From: Lysobacterales bacterium
GTDB lineage: Bacteria > Pseudomonadota > Gammaproteobacteria > Xanthomonadales > SZUA-36
NCBI GenBank assembly: GCA_026196445.1
Contig: JAPHTE010000249.1
Span: 1 to 6,451 of the forward strand
DNA length: 6,451 bases
Reading direction: 5' to 3'
Shown: positions 1-6,451 of the stretch, piece by piece
Numbering within the stretch: position 1 is the first letter of the stretch
Layout: each line of letters starts with the position of its first letter
Made by a program: the position numbers and the translations under genes
The notes under the pieces: generated by a model
Told to the model about the DNA's origin: nothing
Databases searched by the model: none
What the model saw: only the letters and a program-made list of their open reading frames with translations

Positions 1-1
1 A

Positions 2-1150
2 CATTCCGCCCTGCGCGGACGCGGCGGTGCGGGTTTCCCCTGTGGTTTGAAGTGGAGCTTCATGCCACGTTCAGCACCGGGCCAGAAATATATCCTGTGT
101 AATTCGGATGAATCCGAACCCGGTACCTGCAAGGACCGCGACATCCTGCGCTTCAACCCGCACGCGGTGATCGAAGGCATGTGCATTGCCGGTTACGCGA
201 TGGGCGCAACGGTGGGTTACAACTACATGCGTGGCGAATTCCACCACGAACCGTATGAGCGTTTCGAAGGCGCCCTCAAAGAAGCCTACGAGGCAGGTTT
301 ACTGGGCAAAAATATCCTGGATTCCGGCGTGGACATGGACATTTATAGTGCACTGGGCGCTGGTGCCTATATCTGCGGTGAAGAAACAGCGCTGATGGAG
401 TCGCTGGAAGGCAAGAAAGGCCAGCCTCGCTTCAAACCGCCGTTCCCGGCCAACTTCGGCCTCTACGGCAAGCCGAGCACGATCAACAACACCGAAACAC
501 TGGCTTCGGTACCGCATATCATGCGCAACGGCGGCCAGTGGTTCCTGGATATTGGTAAGCCCAATAACGGCGGCCCCAAGGTATTTTCCGTATCCGGCCA
601 CGTCAACAAGCCGGGTAACTTTGAAATTCCGATGGGCACACCCTTTGCGGAGCTGCTGGAAATGGCCGGCGGCGTCAGAGGCGGCAACCAGCTCAAGGGC
701 GTTATCCCGGGTGGTTCATCCATGCCGGTATTGCCTGCGGAGCTGATCATGGAATGCACCATGGATTTCGACTCGCTGGCCAAGGCCGGCTCGGGCCTGG
801 GTTCCGGCGCCGTCATCGTCATGGACGAAACCACCTGCATGGTCAAGGCCTGCACCCGGATATCCCGTTTCTACCACATGGAATCCTGCGGCCAGTGCAC
901 ACCCTGCCGTGAAGGCACCGGCTGGATGCACCGGGTGCTGCAACGCATCGTGGATGGCAAAGGCAAGCCCGAGGACCTCGAACTGTTGCGCTCCGCCGCT
1001 GGCCAGATCGAGGGTCACACCATCTGCGCCTTTGGCGAGGCCGCAGCCTGGCCGGTGCAGGGTTTCCTGCGCCATTACTGGCATGAATTTGAGTACTACG
1101 TTGAACACGGCCGTTCCATGGTCGATGGTCAAGAGGGGAAAGCTGCATGA
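2..1150 (+). CDS. nuoF: NADH-quinone oxidoreductase subunit F, 5' truncated
   Basis: NuoF is the peripheral-arm subunit that oxidises NADH on FMN and passes electrons to the [4Fe-4S] cluster N3. The frame is open from base 2 to the TGA at 1148-1150, giving 382 residues (H1 is bases 2-4). About 60 N-terminal residues of the usual ~440 are missing because the window cuts the gene. The TTG at 47 is an internal Leu codon, since conserved family sequence continues upstream of it. Visible motifs are the glycine-rich FMN loop LRGRGGAGFPCGLKW (residues 4-18), the acidic nucleotide-site motif DESEPGTCKDR near residue 36, and ICGEETALMESLEGKKGQPR near residue 122. The N3 ligands are Cys296, Cys299, Cys302 and Cys342. 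Residue 14 is Cys where most homologues I recall have Thr. The gene overlaps nuoG by 4 bases (ATGA). Identity is certain; only the start is unseen. Confidence 0.97.
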   Translation, partial: HSALRGRGGAGFPCGLKWSFMPRSAPGQKYILCNSDESEPGTCKDRDILRFNPHAVIEGMCIAGYAMGATVGYNYMRGEFHHEPYERFEGALKEAYEAGLLGKNILDSGVDMDIYSALGAGAYICGEETALMESLEGKKGQPRFKPPFPANFGLYGKPSTINNTETLASVPHIMRNGGQWFLDIGKPNNGGPKVFSVSGHVNKPGNFEIPMGTPFAELLEMAGGVRGGNQLKGVIPGGSSMPVLPAELIMECTMDFDSLAKAGSGLGSGAVIVMDETTCMVKACTRISRFYHMESCGQCTPCREGTGWMHRVLQRIVDGKGKPEDLELLRSAAGQIEGHTICAFGEAAAWPVQGFLRHYWHEFEYYVEHGRSMVDGQEGKAA

Positions 1151-3534
1151 GCGCGCAGCCCGAAAATACAGTTGATATGGTCAGCATCGAAGTCGATGGC
1201 AAGGCCATGCAGGTGCCAAAAGGCTCGATGATTATCGAGGCGACGGACAAGGCCGGTATCAGCATCCCGCGGTTCTGTTACCACGAGAAACTGAGCATCT
1301 CGGCCAACTGCCGCATGTGCCTGGTGGATGTCGAAAAGGCGCCCAAGCCGGTACCGGCCTGCGCTACGCCGGTCATGGATGGCATGAAGGTCTACACGCA
1401 GTCGCGCCGCGCCATCGATGCGCAGCACGGCGTGATGGAATTCCTGCTGATCAACCACCCGCTGGATTGTCCGATATGCGACCAGGGCGGTGAGTGTGAA
1501 TTACAAGACCTTTCAATGGGATATGGCCGTTCCGTGTCACGCTTCACGGAGCGCAAGCGTGTCGTCAAGGACCATGACATCGGACCGCTGGTCCAAACGG
1601 ACCTGACCCGCTGCATCCAGTGCACGCGTTGCGTGCGTTTTATGGACGAGATCGCCGGCACCCAGGAACTGGGTATGCTGGGGCGTGGTGACCGCGCCGA
1701 GATCAGCACCTGCCTGGAGCAGGGCATCGATTCGGAACTGTCGGGCAACGTGATCGACCTGTGCCCGGTCGGCGCACTGACCAACAAGCCGTTCCGTTTT
1801 TCAGCGCGCGCCTGGGAACTGATGGCCAAGCCATCGCTGGCCGCGCACGACGGTGTGCTGTCGAATCTCTGGTATCACACGCGCTACGGCAAGGTCCTGC
1901 GCGCGGTGCCAAGGGATTGTGAGCCGGCCAATGAAACCTGGCTGTCGGACCGCGACCGCTACGCACATTTCGGCCTCGAGAGCGATGATCGTGTCTTACA
2001 GCCGATGGTCAAGGTCGACGGGCGCTGGAGCGACGTGACCTGGGAAGAGGGCATCAAGGCGGCGTCCCGCGCCCTGCGCTCCACGGTAAGCGAGTACGGC
2101 GCCAAATTGCTCGGCGTGTTGATGTCCGCCAGTGCCTCGACCGAAGAATATTTCCTTGCCCAGCGTCTGGCGCGCGGGCTGGATTGTGCGAACATCGATC
2201 ACCGCTTGCGTGAGCAGGATTTCAGTGATGATGCAGCGCGAACGGGGCCAACCGCTTTCAGTTCCGCGATGGCCGCGATCGATGACAGCGACGCCATCCT
2301 GCTGGTCGGCAGTCACATCCGCCAGGAAGCGCCGATCCTGGGCCAGCGTGTACGCAAGGCATGGCGCAGGGGCGCAACGGTAGCGGCCCTGAACCCGGTG
2401 GACTGGAATTTTCATTTCACGGTGGCTGACAAGGTTATCAGCGCACCACAGAATATGGTCGCAGACCTGGCGGCGATCGCAGTTGCGGTGGCGCGGGAGA
2501 CCGGAAAGAATCTACCCGAAACCCTGCAGGCTGCGTATGACGATAGCCGGGAGACCGAAACGCATAAGCGGATCGCCGGAATGCTCAACCGTGACGGCAA
2601 CGGTATGCTGATCCTGGGCCAATCGGCAATGGCGCATGGCCAGGCTGGCTGGTTACGTCAATTGGCTGCATGGATTTGTGAGGCAACCGGCTCCATCCTG
2701 AACATGGTTCCGCACGGTGGAAATACCACCGGCGCCACGATGGCCGGGGCGCTACCTGGCCAGGGTTGCGGCGGTGCCGAAGTCGAGCAGGGCCTGGACG
2801 CGCGCAAGATGCTCGAAACGCCACTCAAGGGTTACCTGCTGTGGGATGTCGAGCCAGGTTTTGACATGGCCAACCCGGCGCTGGCTCGAAATGCATTGAA
2901 ATCTTCCGAAAACGTGGTGGCGGTAGCCAGCTTCGCCGGTGAAGACCTCAAAGACGTTGCCGACGTGATTCTGCCGCTGGCGCCGTTGGCGGAATCGGAA
3001 GGTACGTATTACGCGCTCGACAGCCAGTCATTCAAGGTGTCCCAGGCAGCGAAACCTGCCGGCCAGTCACGGCCCGGTTGGAAAATACTGCGCAGACTGG
3101 GTGGTGACCTCGAACTGGACGGTTTCACCCAGGTGGATCTCGGTTCGCTGCAAGATGAGATGCTGGCCGCGATCGGTACCCCCCAATACACCCCGGGTGA
3201 TATCGAACTGGCGTTACCACCTACAGACGGCGAAATGTACCGGGTTGGCGAAGTAGCCATGTACGCGGTCGATGGCCTGTGCCGGCGCTCAGCATACTTG
3301 CAACAGACCGTGCACGGCGAAATTGAATTTGTCGGCCTGAACCCCGCCGATGCCCGTAGCAAGGGTTTTGCTGAAGGCGCCCAGGTCAAGGTCAGCCAGG
3401 ACGGCGCGAGCGCCGTCCTGCCATTACGGATATGTGCTGAATTGCCGCCTGGCGCGGTGTGGCTGAAAGGCGCCGGCAAGGCCAGCAGCCAACTGGGCGA
3501 CAGTTTTGGACCCATTAGCGTGGAGGCGTCCTGA
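1147..3534 (+). CDS. nuoG: NADH-quinone oxidoreductase subunit G
   Basis: NuoG is the large iron-sulfur subunit of the peripheral arm and carries electrons from N3 in NuoF towards NuoI. At 795 residues it is shorter than the ~908-residue E. coli protein. The N-terminal 2Fe-2S ferredoxin domain holds N1b (Cys44, Cys55, Cys58, Cys72). The His-Cys segment HPLDCPICDQGGEC gives N5 (His104, Cys108, Cys111, Cys117). Cys156, Cys159, Cys162 and Cys206 give N4. The cysteines that bind N7 in E. coli are replaced: the region from residue 229 reads PSLAAHDGVLSNL and the later ligand position reads WLSDRDR. The rest is a molybdopterin-oxidoreductase-like fold without cofactor function in complex I, including AGALPG near residue 535 and ADVILPLAPLAESEG ending at residue 619. 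ATG 1147 overlaps the nuoF stop and has GAGGGG at 1133-1138 as ribosome binding site. The nuoG stop overlaps the nuoH start by 1 base. Confidence 0.97.
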   Translation: MSAQPENTVDMVSIEVDGKAMQVPKGSMIIEATDKAGISIPRFCYHEKLSISANCRMCLVDVEKAPKPVPACATPVMDGMKVYTQSRRAIDAQHGVMEFLLINHPLDCPICDQGGECELQDLSMGYGRSVSRFTERKRVVKDHDIGPLVQTDLTRCIQCTRCVRFMDEIAGTQELGMLGRGDRAEISTCLEQGIDSELSGNVIDLCPVGALTNKPFRFSARAWELMAKPSLAAHDGVLSNLWYHTRYGKVLRAVPRDCEPANETWLSDRDRYAHFGLESDDRVLQPMVKVDGRWSDVTWEEGIKAASRALRSTVSEYGAKLLGVLMSASASTEEYFLAQRLARGLDCANIDHRLREQDFSDDAARTGPTAFSSAMAAIDDSDAILLVGSHIRQEAPILGQRVRKAWRRGATVAALNPVDWNFHFTVADKVISAPQNMVADLAAIAVAVARETGKNLPETLQAAYDDSRETETHKRIAGMLNRDGNGMLILGQSAMAHGQAGWLRQLAAWICEATGSILNMVPHGGNTTGATMAGALPGQGCGGAEVEQGLDARKMLETPLKGYLLWDVEPGFDMANPALARNALKSSENVVAVASFAGEDLKDVADVILPLAPLAESEGTYYALDSQSFKVSQAAKPAGQSRPGWKILRRLGGDLELDGFTQVDLGSLQDEMLAAIGTPQYTPGDIELALPPTDGEMYRVGEVAMYAVDGLCRRSAYLQQTVHGEIEFVGLNPADARSKGFAEGAQVKVSQDGASAVLPLRICAELPPGAVWLKGAGKASSQLGDSFGPISVEAS
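3522..3526 (+). promoter_or_regulatory. Ribosome binding site of nuoH
   Basis: A consensus GGAGG lies inside the last codons of nuoG, 7 bases before the ATG at 3534. The stop and start form TGATG, so ribosomes finishing nuoG are placed to restart on nuoH. This supports ATG 3534 as the start. Confidence 0.75.
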
Positions 3535-4586
3535 TGCTTGAAATGCTTGAACCGGTTATCAACTGGATAACCTCAACCTACATAGTCTGGACATTGCTCA
3601 AGATTCTCGTGATCGTGGTTCCGCTGATCACGGTGGTCGCGTTCTACACCTACTTCGAGCGCAAGGTGATTGGTTCCATGCAGGTCCGGGTCGGACCGAA
3701 CCGGGTGGGTCCGCTGGGCCTGATCCAGCCTTTCGCCGACGTGTTCAAGCTGTTGCTGAAAGAGATCATCCTGCCGACCAACGCAAACCGTTTCCTGTTC
3801 ATCATCGCGCCGATCATTTCCCTGGCCCCGGCCTTTGCCGCCTGGGCGGTGGTGCCGTTCAACGACTTCCTGGTGCTGGCGGATGTGGACGCCGGCCTGA
3901 TTTACGTGTTGGCTTTGACTTCGTTGGGTGTTTACGGTGTGATCATTGCGGGTTGGGCTTCCAACTCGAAGTATGCATTCCTCGGCGCCATGCGTGCTGC
4001 TGCGCAGACGGTTTCCTATGAAATCGCCATGGGTTTTGCACTGGTGGGCGTGTTGATCCTGGCCGGTTCGCTGAACCTGCGTGAAATCGTGCTGGCACAG
4101 CAAGGCGGTATTTTTGACTGGTACTGGCTGCCGCTGTTCCCGCTATTTGTCATTTACATGATCTCCGGCCTGGCAGAAACCAACCGTGCACCATTCGACA
4201 TGGCCGAAGGCGAGTCAGAGATCGTGGCCGGATTCCACGTGGAATACTCCGGTTCGACATTCGCCGTGTTCTTCCTGGCTGAATACGCCAACATGATCCT
4301 GATCTCGGGCTTGAGCGCCATCCTGTTCGCCGGTGGCTGGTTGTCGCCGTTTGAGGGCTGGCCGGTGCTCGGTGACACCTGGCTGGCAGAAGGCAGCATC
4401 GTCTGGTTCCTGGCCAAGACCGTCGTGTTCATGTTCATGTTTTTGTGGTACCGGGCAACGTGGCCCCGTTACCGTTACGACCAGATCATGCGTCTGGGTT
4501 GGAAAGTACTTATTCCCATAACACTGGTCTGGGTGATGTTGGCTGCCCTGATGACGGTGCTTGGGATCGTGGTAAAGGGTAGCTGA
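3534..4586 (+). CDS. nuoH: NADH-quinone oxidoreductase subunit H
   Basis: NuoH (350 residues, the family's usual size) is the membrane subunit that forms much of the quinone-binding cavity and links the peripheral arm to the proton-pumping arm. The protein is very hydrophobic and fits the family's eight transmembrane helices. The first helix covers roughly residues 16-40 and the last roughly 325-347. The conserved loop after helix 1 reads ERKVIGSMQVRVGPNRVGP (residues 42-60). The acidic loop AETNRAPFDMAEGESE begins at 214 and runs into IVAGFHVEY, ending at 238. Its conserved carboxylates are proposed in the family to couple quinone chemistry to proton movement. The gene sits between nuoG (1-base overlap, TGATG) and nuoI (1-base overlap). 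No key residue appears to be missing. Confidence 0.97.
   Translation: MLEMLEPVINWITSTYIVWTLLKILVIVVPLITVVAFYTYFERKVIGSMQVRVGPNRVGPLGLIQPFADVFKLLLKEIILPTNANRFLFIIAPIISLAPAFAAWAVVPFNDFLVLADVDAGLIYVLALTSLGVYGVIIAGWASNSKYAFLGAMRAAAQTVSYEIAMGFALVGVLILAGSLNLREIVLAQQGGIFDWYWLPLFPLFVIYMISGLAETNRAPFDMAEGESEIVAGFHVEYSGSTFAVFFLAEYANMILISGLSAILFAGGWLSPFEGWPVLGDTWLAEGSIVWFLAKTVVFMFMFLWYRATWPRYRYDQIMRLGWKVLIPITLVWVMLAALMTVLGIVVKGS
4574..4579 (+). promoter_or_regulatory. Ribosome binding site of nuoI
   Basis: AAAGGG near the 3' end of nuoH lies 6 bases before ATG 4586 and 9 bases before the adjacent ATG 4589. Both Met codons are within usable distance, so the site does not separate them. I chose 4586 because it overlaps the nuoH stop (TGATG), as at the nuoG/nuoH junction. 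The choice changes the protein by only one residue. Confidence 0.55.
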
Positions 4587-5077
4587 TGATGAAACGAATC
4601 ATCGAATATTTACGCAGCCTGATGTTGCTCGAGTTGTTGGCGGGCATGGGCCTCACAATGCGCCATTTTTTCCGTCCGCGCATTACCATCAATTACCCGG
4701 AAGAGAAAACACCAAAGTCTCCCCGTTTCCGTGGCCTGCACGCGTTGCGTCGCTACCCGAACGGCGAGGAACGTTGTATTGCCTGCAAGCTGTGCGAAGC
4801 AGTTTGCCCGGCGCTGGCGATCACCATCGAGTCCACCCAGAGGGAAGATGGCAGCCGGCGTACGACGAAATACGACATTGATTTGTTCAAATGTATTTAC
4901 TGCGGCTATTGCGAAGAGTCCTGCCCGGTCGATTCCATCGTGCTGACCGATTTCCTCGAGTACCACATGGAAACCCGCGAAGAAGGCATCCTGACCAAGG
5001 AAAAACTGCTGGCGATCGGCGACCGCTTCGAAGATGAAATCGCAGAAAATCGTAACAAGGATGCGGCCTACCGATGA
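4586..5077 (+). CDS. nuoI: NADH-quinone oxidoreductase subunit I
   Basis: NuoI is the 8Fe ferredoxin-like subunit (163 residues, normal length) that carries clusters N6a and N6b and hands electrons to N2 in NuoB next to the quinone site. An amphipathic N-terminal segment (about residues 5-30) is expected to lie along the membrane surface. Two ferredoxin motifs are intact: Cys64, Cys67, Cys70 and Cys74 within RCIACKLCEAVCP, and Cys103, Cys106, Cys109 and Cys113 within KCIYCGYCEESCP. As in other 2[4Fe-4S] proteins, the last Cys of each motif should ligate the other cluster. The conserved segment SPRFRGLHALRRYPNGEERC precedes the first motif. Two tandem Met codons (4586, 4589) leave the exact start ambiguous by one residue. 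The gene overlaps nuoH by 1 base and nuoJ by 4 bases (ATGA). Confidence 0.97.
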   Translation: MMKRIIEYLRSLMLLELLAGMGLTMRHFFRPRITINYPEEKTPKSPRFRGLHALRRYPNGEERCIACKLCEAVCPALAITIESTQREDGSRRTTKYDIDLFKCIYCGYCEESCPVDSIVLTDFLEYHMETREEGILTKEKLLAIGDRFEDEIAENRNKDAAYR

Positions 5078-5688
5078 TTGTCCAGGAACTGATTTTTTAC
5101 GCCTTTTCGCTGGTGATGATATTCGCAGCCGTGGCGGTTATCACGGTGCGCAACCCGGTTTATGCAGTCCTGTTCCTGGTGCTGGCGTTTTTCAGCGCCG
5201 CCGGAATCTGGATGCTGCTGGAAGCGGAATTCCTCGCCATTATTCTGATAGTCGTCTACGTCGGGGCGGTCATGGTGCTGTTCCTGTTCGTGGTGATGAT
5301 GCTGGATATCAACCTGGTGCCCTTAAAGGAAGGTTTTATCCGCTACCTTCCGGTAGCGGTGCTTGTAGCGCTGGCGATGGCAGCCGAGTTGTTGATGGTG
5401 CTGTGGAGCAAGGGGCGTTTTGGCGCCGAGATGTTCCCGGTGCCCATGCCCAACCCGGCCGATTACAGCAATACCCGCGAACTCGGTGAGCTGCTGTACA
5501 CCAACTACCTGCTGCCATTCGAAATAGCCGGTGTCGTGCTGCTGGTTGCGATCCTCGCTGCGGTGGCGTTGACACTGCGGACCCGACCGGGTGTCAGGAA
5601 GCAGAACCCGGCCGAACAGGTCCGTGCGCGGCGCGAGGAAAGCGTGCGCCTGGTCAAGATGAAACCGGAAAAGCCGAACGGAGCCTGA
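5074..5688 (+). CDS. nuoJ: NADH-quinone oxidoreductase subunit J
   Basis: NuoJ is a small membrane subunit (204 residues) between NuoH and the antiporter-like subunits. It is hydrophobic, with helices at roughly residues 5-24, 29-48, 54-77, 90-112 and 144-167. The most conserved part is the third helix, YVGAVMVLFLFVVMML from Tyr62. In solved complex I structures this helix contains a pi-bulge linked to conformational coupling. The last ~37 residues (168-204) form a charged, Arg/Lys/Glu-rich tail outside the membrane that is not part of the conserved core. The start at ATG 5074 overlaps the nuoI stop (ATGA). AAGGA at 5057-5061 is a plausible but rather distant ribosome binding site, 12 bases upstream. 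A strong hairpin lies within the gene at 5340-5359. Confidence 0.95.
   Translation: MIVQELIFYAFSLVMIFAAVAVITVRNPVYAVLFLVLAFFSAAGIWMLLEAEFLAIILIVVYVGAVMVLFLFVVMMLDINLVPLKEGFIRYLPVAVLVALAMAAELLMVLWSKGRFGAEMFPVPMPNPADYSNTRELGELLYTNYLLPFEIAGVVLLVAILAAVALTLRTRPGVRKQNPAEQVRARREESVRLVKMKPEKPNGA
5340..5359 (+). other. Perfect 8-bp inverted repeat (hairpin) inside nuoJ
   Basis: The 8 bases CCGCTACC at 5340-5347 and GGTAGCGG at 5352-5359 are exact reverse complements separated by the tetraloop TTCC. Six of the eight pairs are G-C. No T-run follows, so it does not look like an intrinsic terminator. It lies in the codons joining the third and fourth membrane helices of NuoJ. A Shine-Dalgarno-like AAAGGAAGG (5325-5333) precedes it, but no start codon follows at a suitable distance. 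Whether it folds in the mRNA or has any role is unknown; it may simply reflect the codons used. Confidence 0.5.
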
Positions 5689-5691
5689 GGA
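5687..5691 (+). promoter_or_regulatory. Ribosome binding site of nuoK
   Basis: GAGGA overlaps the nuoJ stop codon (TGA 5686-5688) and ends 6 bases before ATG 5698. This is good spacing and supports that start for nuoK. Confidence 0.7.
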
Positions 5692-5697
5692 AATATC

Positions 5698-6003
5698 ATG
5701 CTGACACTTGCACATTTTCTGACCCTGGGCGCGGTGTTATTCAGTCTCAGTGTTGCCGGGATTTTTATTAACCGCAAAAACATCATCATCCTGCTGATGT
5801 GTATCGAGTTGATGTTGCTGGCGGTGAACATGAATTTCGTCGCGTTCTCGCGCTTTTTGGGCAACCTGGACGGACAAATTTTCGTATTTTTCATACTGAC
5901 GGTGGCGGCAGCCGAGGCGGGCATCGGTCTCGCCATACTGGTTGTGCTGTTCCGTAACAGGCAGACGATTAACGTTGCCGAACTGGATGATTTGAAAGGA
6001 TGA
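5698..6003 (+). CDS. nuoK: NADH-quinone oxidoreductase subunit K
   Basis: NuoK (101 residues, about the length of E. coli NuoK) is a three-helix membrane subunit related to MrpC/MnhC of Na+/H+ antiporters and contributes to proton translocation. Helices lie at roughly residues 3-24, 29-50 and 60-85. The two buried glutamates known to matter in E. coli (Glu36 and Glu72 there) are present as Glu37, in MCIELMLLAVNMNF, and Glu73, in TVAAAEAGIGLAI. A basic turn, INRKN, follows helix 1 as expected. The gene begins 9 bases after the nuoJ stop, the widest gap in the window, and has its own good ribosome binding site. It is followed almost immediately by nuoL. Confidence 0.97.
   Translation: MLTLAHFLTLGAVLFSLSVAGIFINRKNIIILLMCIELMLLAVNMNFVAFSRFLGNLDGQIFVFFILTVAAAEAGIGLAILVVLFRNRQTINVAELDDLKG
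5996..6000 (+). promoter_or_regulatory. Ribosome binding site deciding the nuoL start
   Basis: AAGGA overlaps the last codons of nuoK. It is 5 bases before ATG 6006 but directly abuts the alternative in-frame ATG at 6000, which it could not serve. This favours 6006 as the nuoL start. ATG 6000 would add Met-Asn and overlap the nuoK stop by 4 bases. Confidence 0.55.
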
Positions 6004-6005
6004 AC

Positions 6006-6451
6006 ATGTCGTTGCAAACCACCCTTTTGCTGATACCGCTGCTGCCGTTGGGTGGCGCGATACTGGCTGGTCTATTCCGCAACCAGGTAGGCCGTGTCGG
6101 CGCTCACAGTGTCACGATCCTCGGCGTGGCAGGCTCATTTGTCCTGTCGGCCTGGATACTGATGCAACAGATCGAAGGCGCGCTGGATACCGTGAACATC
6201 ACGGTCTACACCTGGATGGTCGCCGATGGTATCCGTTTCCAGGTCGGATTCCTGGTCGATCACCTGACATCACTGATGATGACGACCGTGTCATTCGTAT
6301 CGATGCTGATCCACGTCTACACGATCGGTTACATGCGTGATGATCCGGGTTACCAGCGTTTCTTCAGCTACATTGCGCTGTTTACCTTCTCGATGCTGAT
6401 GCTGGTCATGTCGAACAACTTCCTGCAGTTGTTCTTTGGCTGGGAAGCGGT
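6006..6451 (+). CDS. nuoL: NADH-quinone oxidoreductase subunit L, 3' truncated
   Basis: NuoL is the distal antiporter-like membrane subunit, homologous to MrpA/MrpD and expected to pump protons. Only the first 148 complete codons of a protein usually over 600 residues are present; the frame is open at the window end. Hydrophobic segments lie at about residues 5-24, 36-54, 84-107 and 117-145. Family hallmarks are VDHLTSLMM from Val84, HVYTIGYMRDDPGYQRFF (103-120) and NNFLQLFFGWEA (137-148). Glu147, in GWEA, corresponds to the essential helix-5 glutamate of the family (Glu144 in E. coli). I used ATG 6006 because of the AAGGA 5 bases upstream. The in-frame ATG at 6000 is a possible alternative. 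The discontinuous helices and the long C-terminal lateral helix are outside the window. Confidence 0.95.
   Translation, partial: MSLQTTLLLIPLLPLGGAILAGLFRNQVGRVGAHSVTILGVAGSFVLSAWILMQQIEGALDTVNITVYTWMVADGIRFQVGFLVDHLTSLMMTTVSFVSMLIHVYTIGYMRDDPGYQRFFSYIALFTFSMLMLVMSNNFLQLFFGWEA

Noticed and set aside
47..1150. TTG at 47 as the start of nuoF
   Set aside because: The frame stays open upstream to base 2 and encodes the conserved FMN loop just before this codon, so the gene begins outside the window.
3009..3515. 168-codon open frame on the minus strand opposite the 3' part of nuoG
   Set aside because: Low-complexity Ser/Pro-rich translation without motifs, fully antisense to nuoG; treated as a shadow frame.
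3608..3632. 7-bp inverted repeat CGTGATC / GATCACG with an 11-base loop near the nuoH start
   Set aside because: It falls in codons for Val/Ile-rich helix 1, has no T-run or known operator resemblance, and such repeats arise readily by chance.
3573..4103. 176-codon open frame on the minus strand opposite nuoH
   Set aside because: Its product is rich in His, Gln, Arg and Asp with no recognisable domain, it lies wholly opposite a conserved gene, and no minus-strand expression signal is evident. It is a shadow of codon bias.
5034..5489. 151-codon + strand frame across the nuoI/nuoJ junction
   Set aside because: It overlaps two well-supported genes in another frame, its translation is Gly/Arg-rich with no family resemblance, and no ribosome binding site stands out.
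1..6451. An accessory or novel system embedded in the operon
   Set aside because: Every base beyond a few junction positions belongs to a standard complex I subunit in the canonical order. No inserted gene, repeat array, mobile element or intergenic region is present.

Overview
The whole window is an internal stretch of a bacterial nuo operon encoding respiratory complex I (NADH:quinone oxidoreductase). Every gene lies on the + strand in the canonical order nuoF (5' end cut by the window), nuoG, nuoH, nuoI, nuoJ, nuoK, nuoL (3' end cut by the window). The coding density is essentially complete. The largest gap between genes is 9 bases, and most neighbours overlap by 1 or 4 bases, so the genes are probably read from one long transcript with coupled translation. 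No promoter, terminator, RNA gene, mobile element, CRISPR array or accessory gene is visible.

Organism: the sequence is moderately GC-rich by eye. NuoF resembles the mitochondrial/alpha/beta-proteobacterial form, with 39 residues between the third and fourth N3 cysteines. NuoG is about 795 residues and lacks the N7 cluster cysteines found in Escherichia coli. NuoH has the AEGESEIVAGFHVEY loop. Together these suggest a member of Pseudomonadota, probably a beta- or non-enteric gammaproteobacterium. This is inferred from remembered family patterns, not from a search.

Layout: positions 2-1150 nuoF (NADH/FMN/N3 subunit), 1147-3534 nuoG (N1b, N4, N5 iron-sulfur subunit), 3534-4586 nuoH (membrane subunit at the quinone cavity), 4586-5077 nuoI (N6a/N6b ferredoxin-like subunit), 5074-5688 nuoJ, 5698-6003 nuoK, and 6006 to the window end nuoL (antiporter-like subunit).

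How the genes work together: NADH reduces FMN in NuoF. Electrons then pass through N3 (NuoF), N1b/N4/N5 (NuoG) and N6a/N6b (NuoI) to quinone at the NuoH interface. NuoH, J, K and L carry the coupled proton pathway across the membrane. NuoA-E upstream and the rest of NuoL plus NuoM and NuoN downstream are expected but lie outside the window.

I looked for an undescribed system and found none. The findings are small departures inside standard genes: a Cys in the FMN loop of NuoF, a strong hairpin inside nuoJ, a degenerate motif in the NuoG C-terminal domain, and an ambiguous nuoL start.
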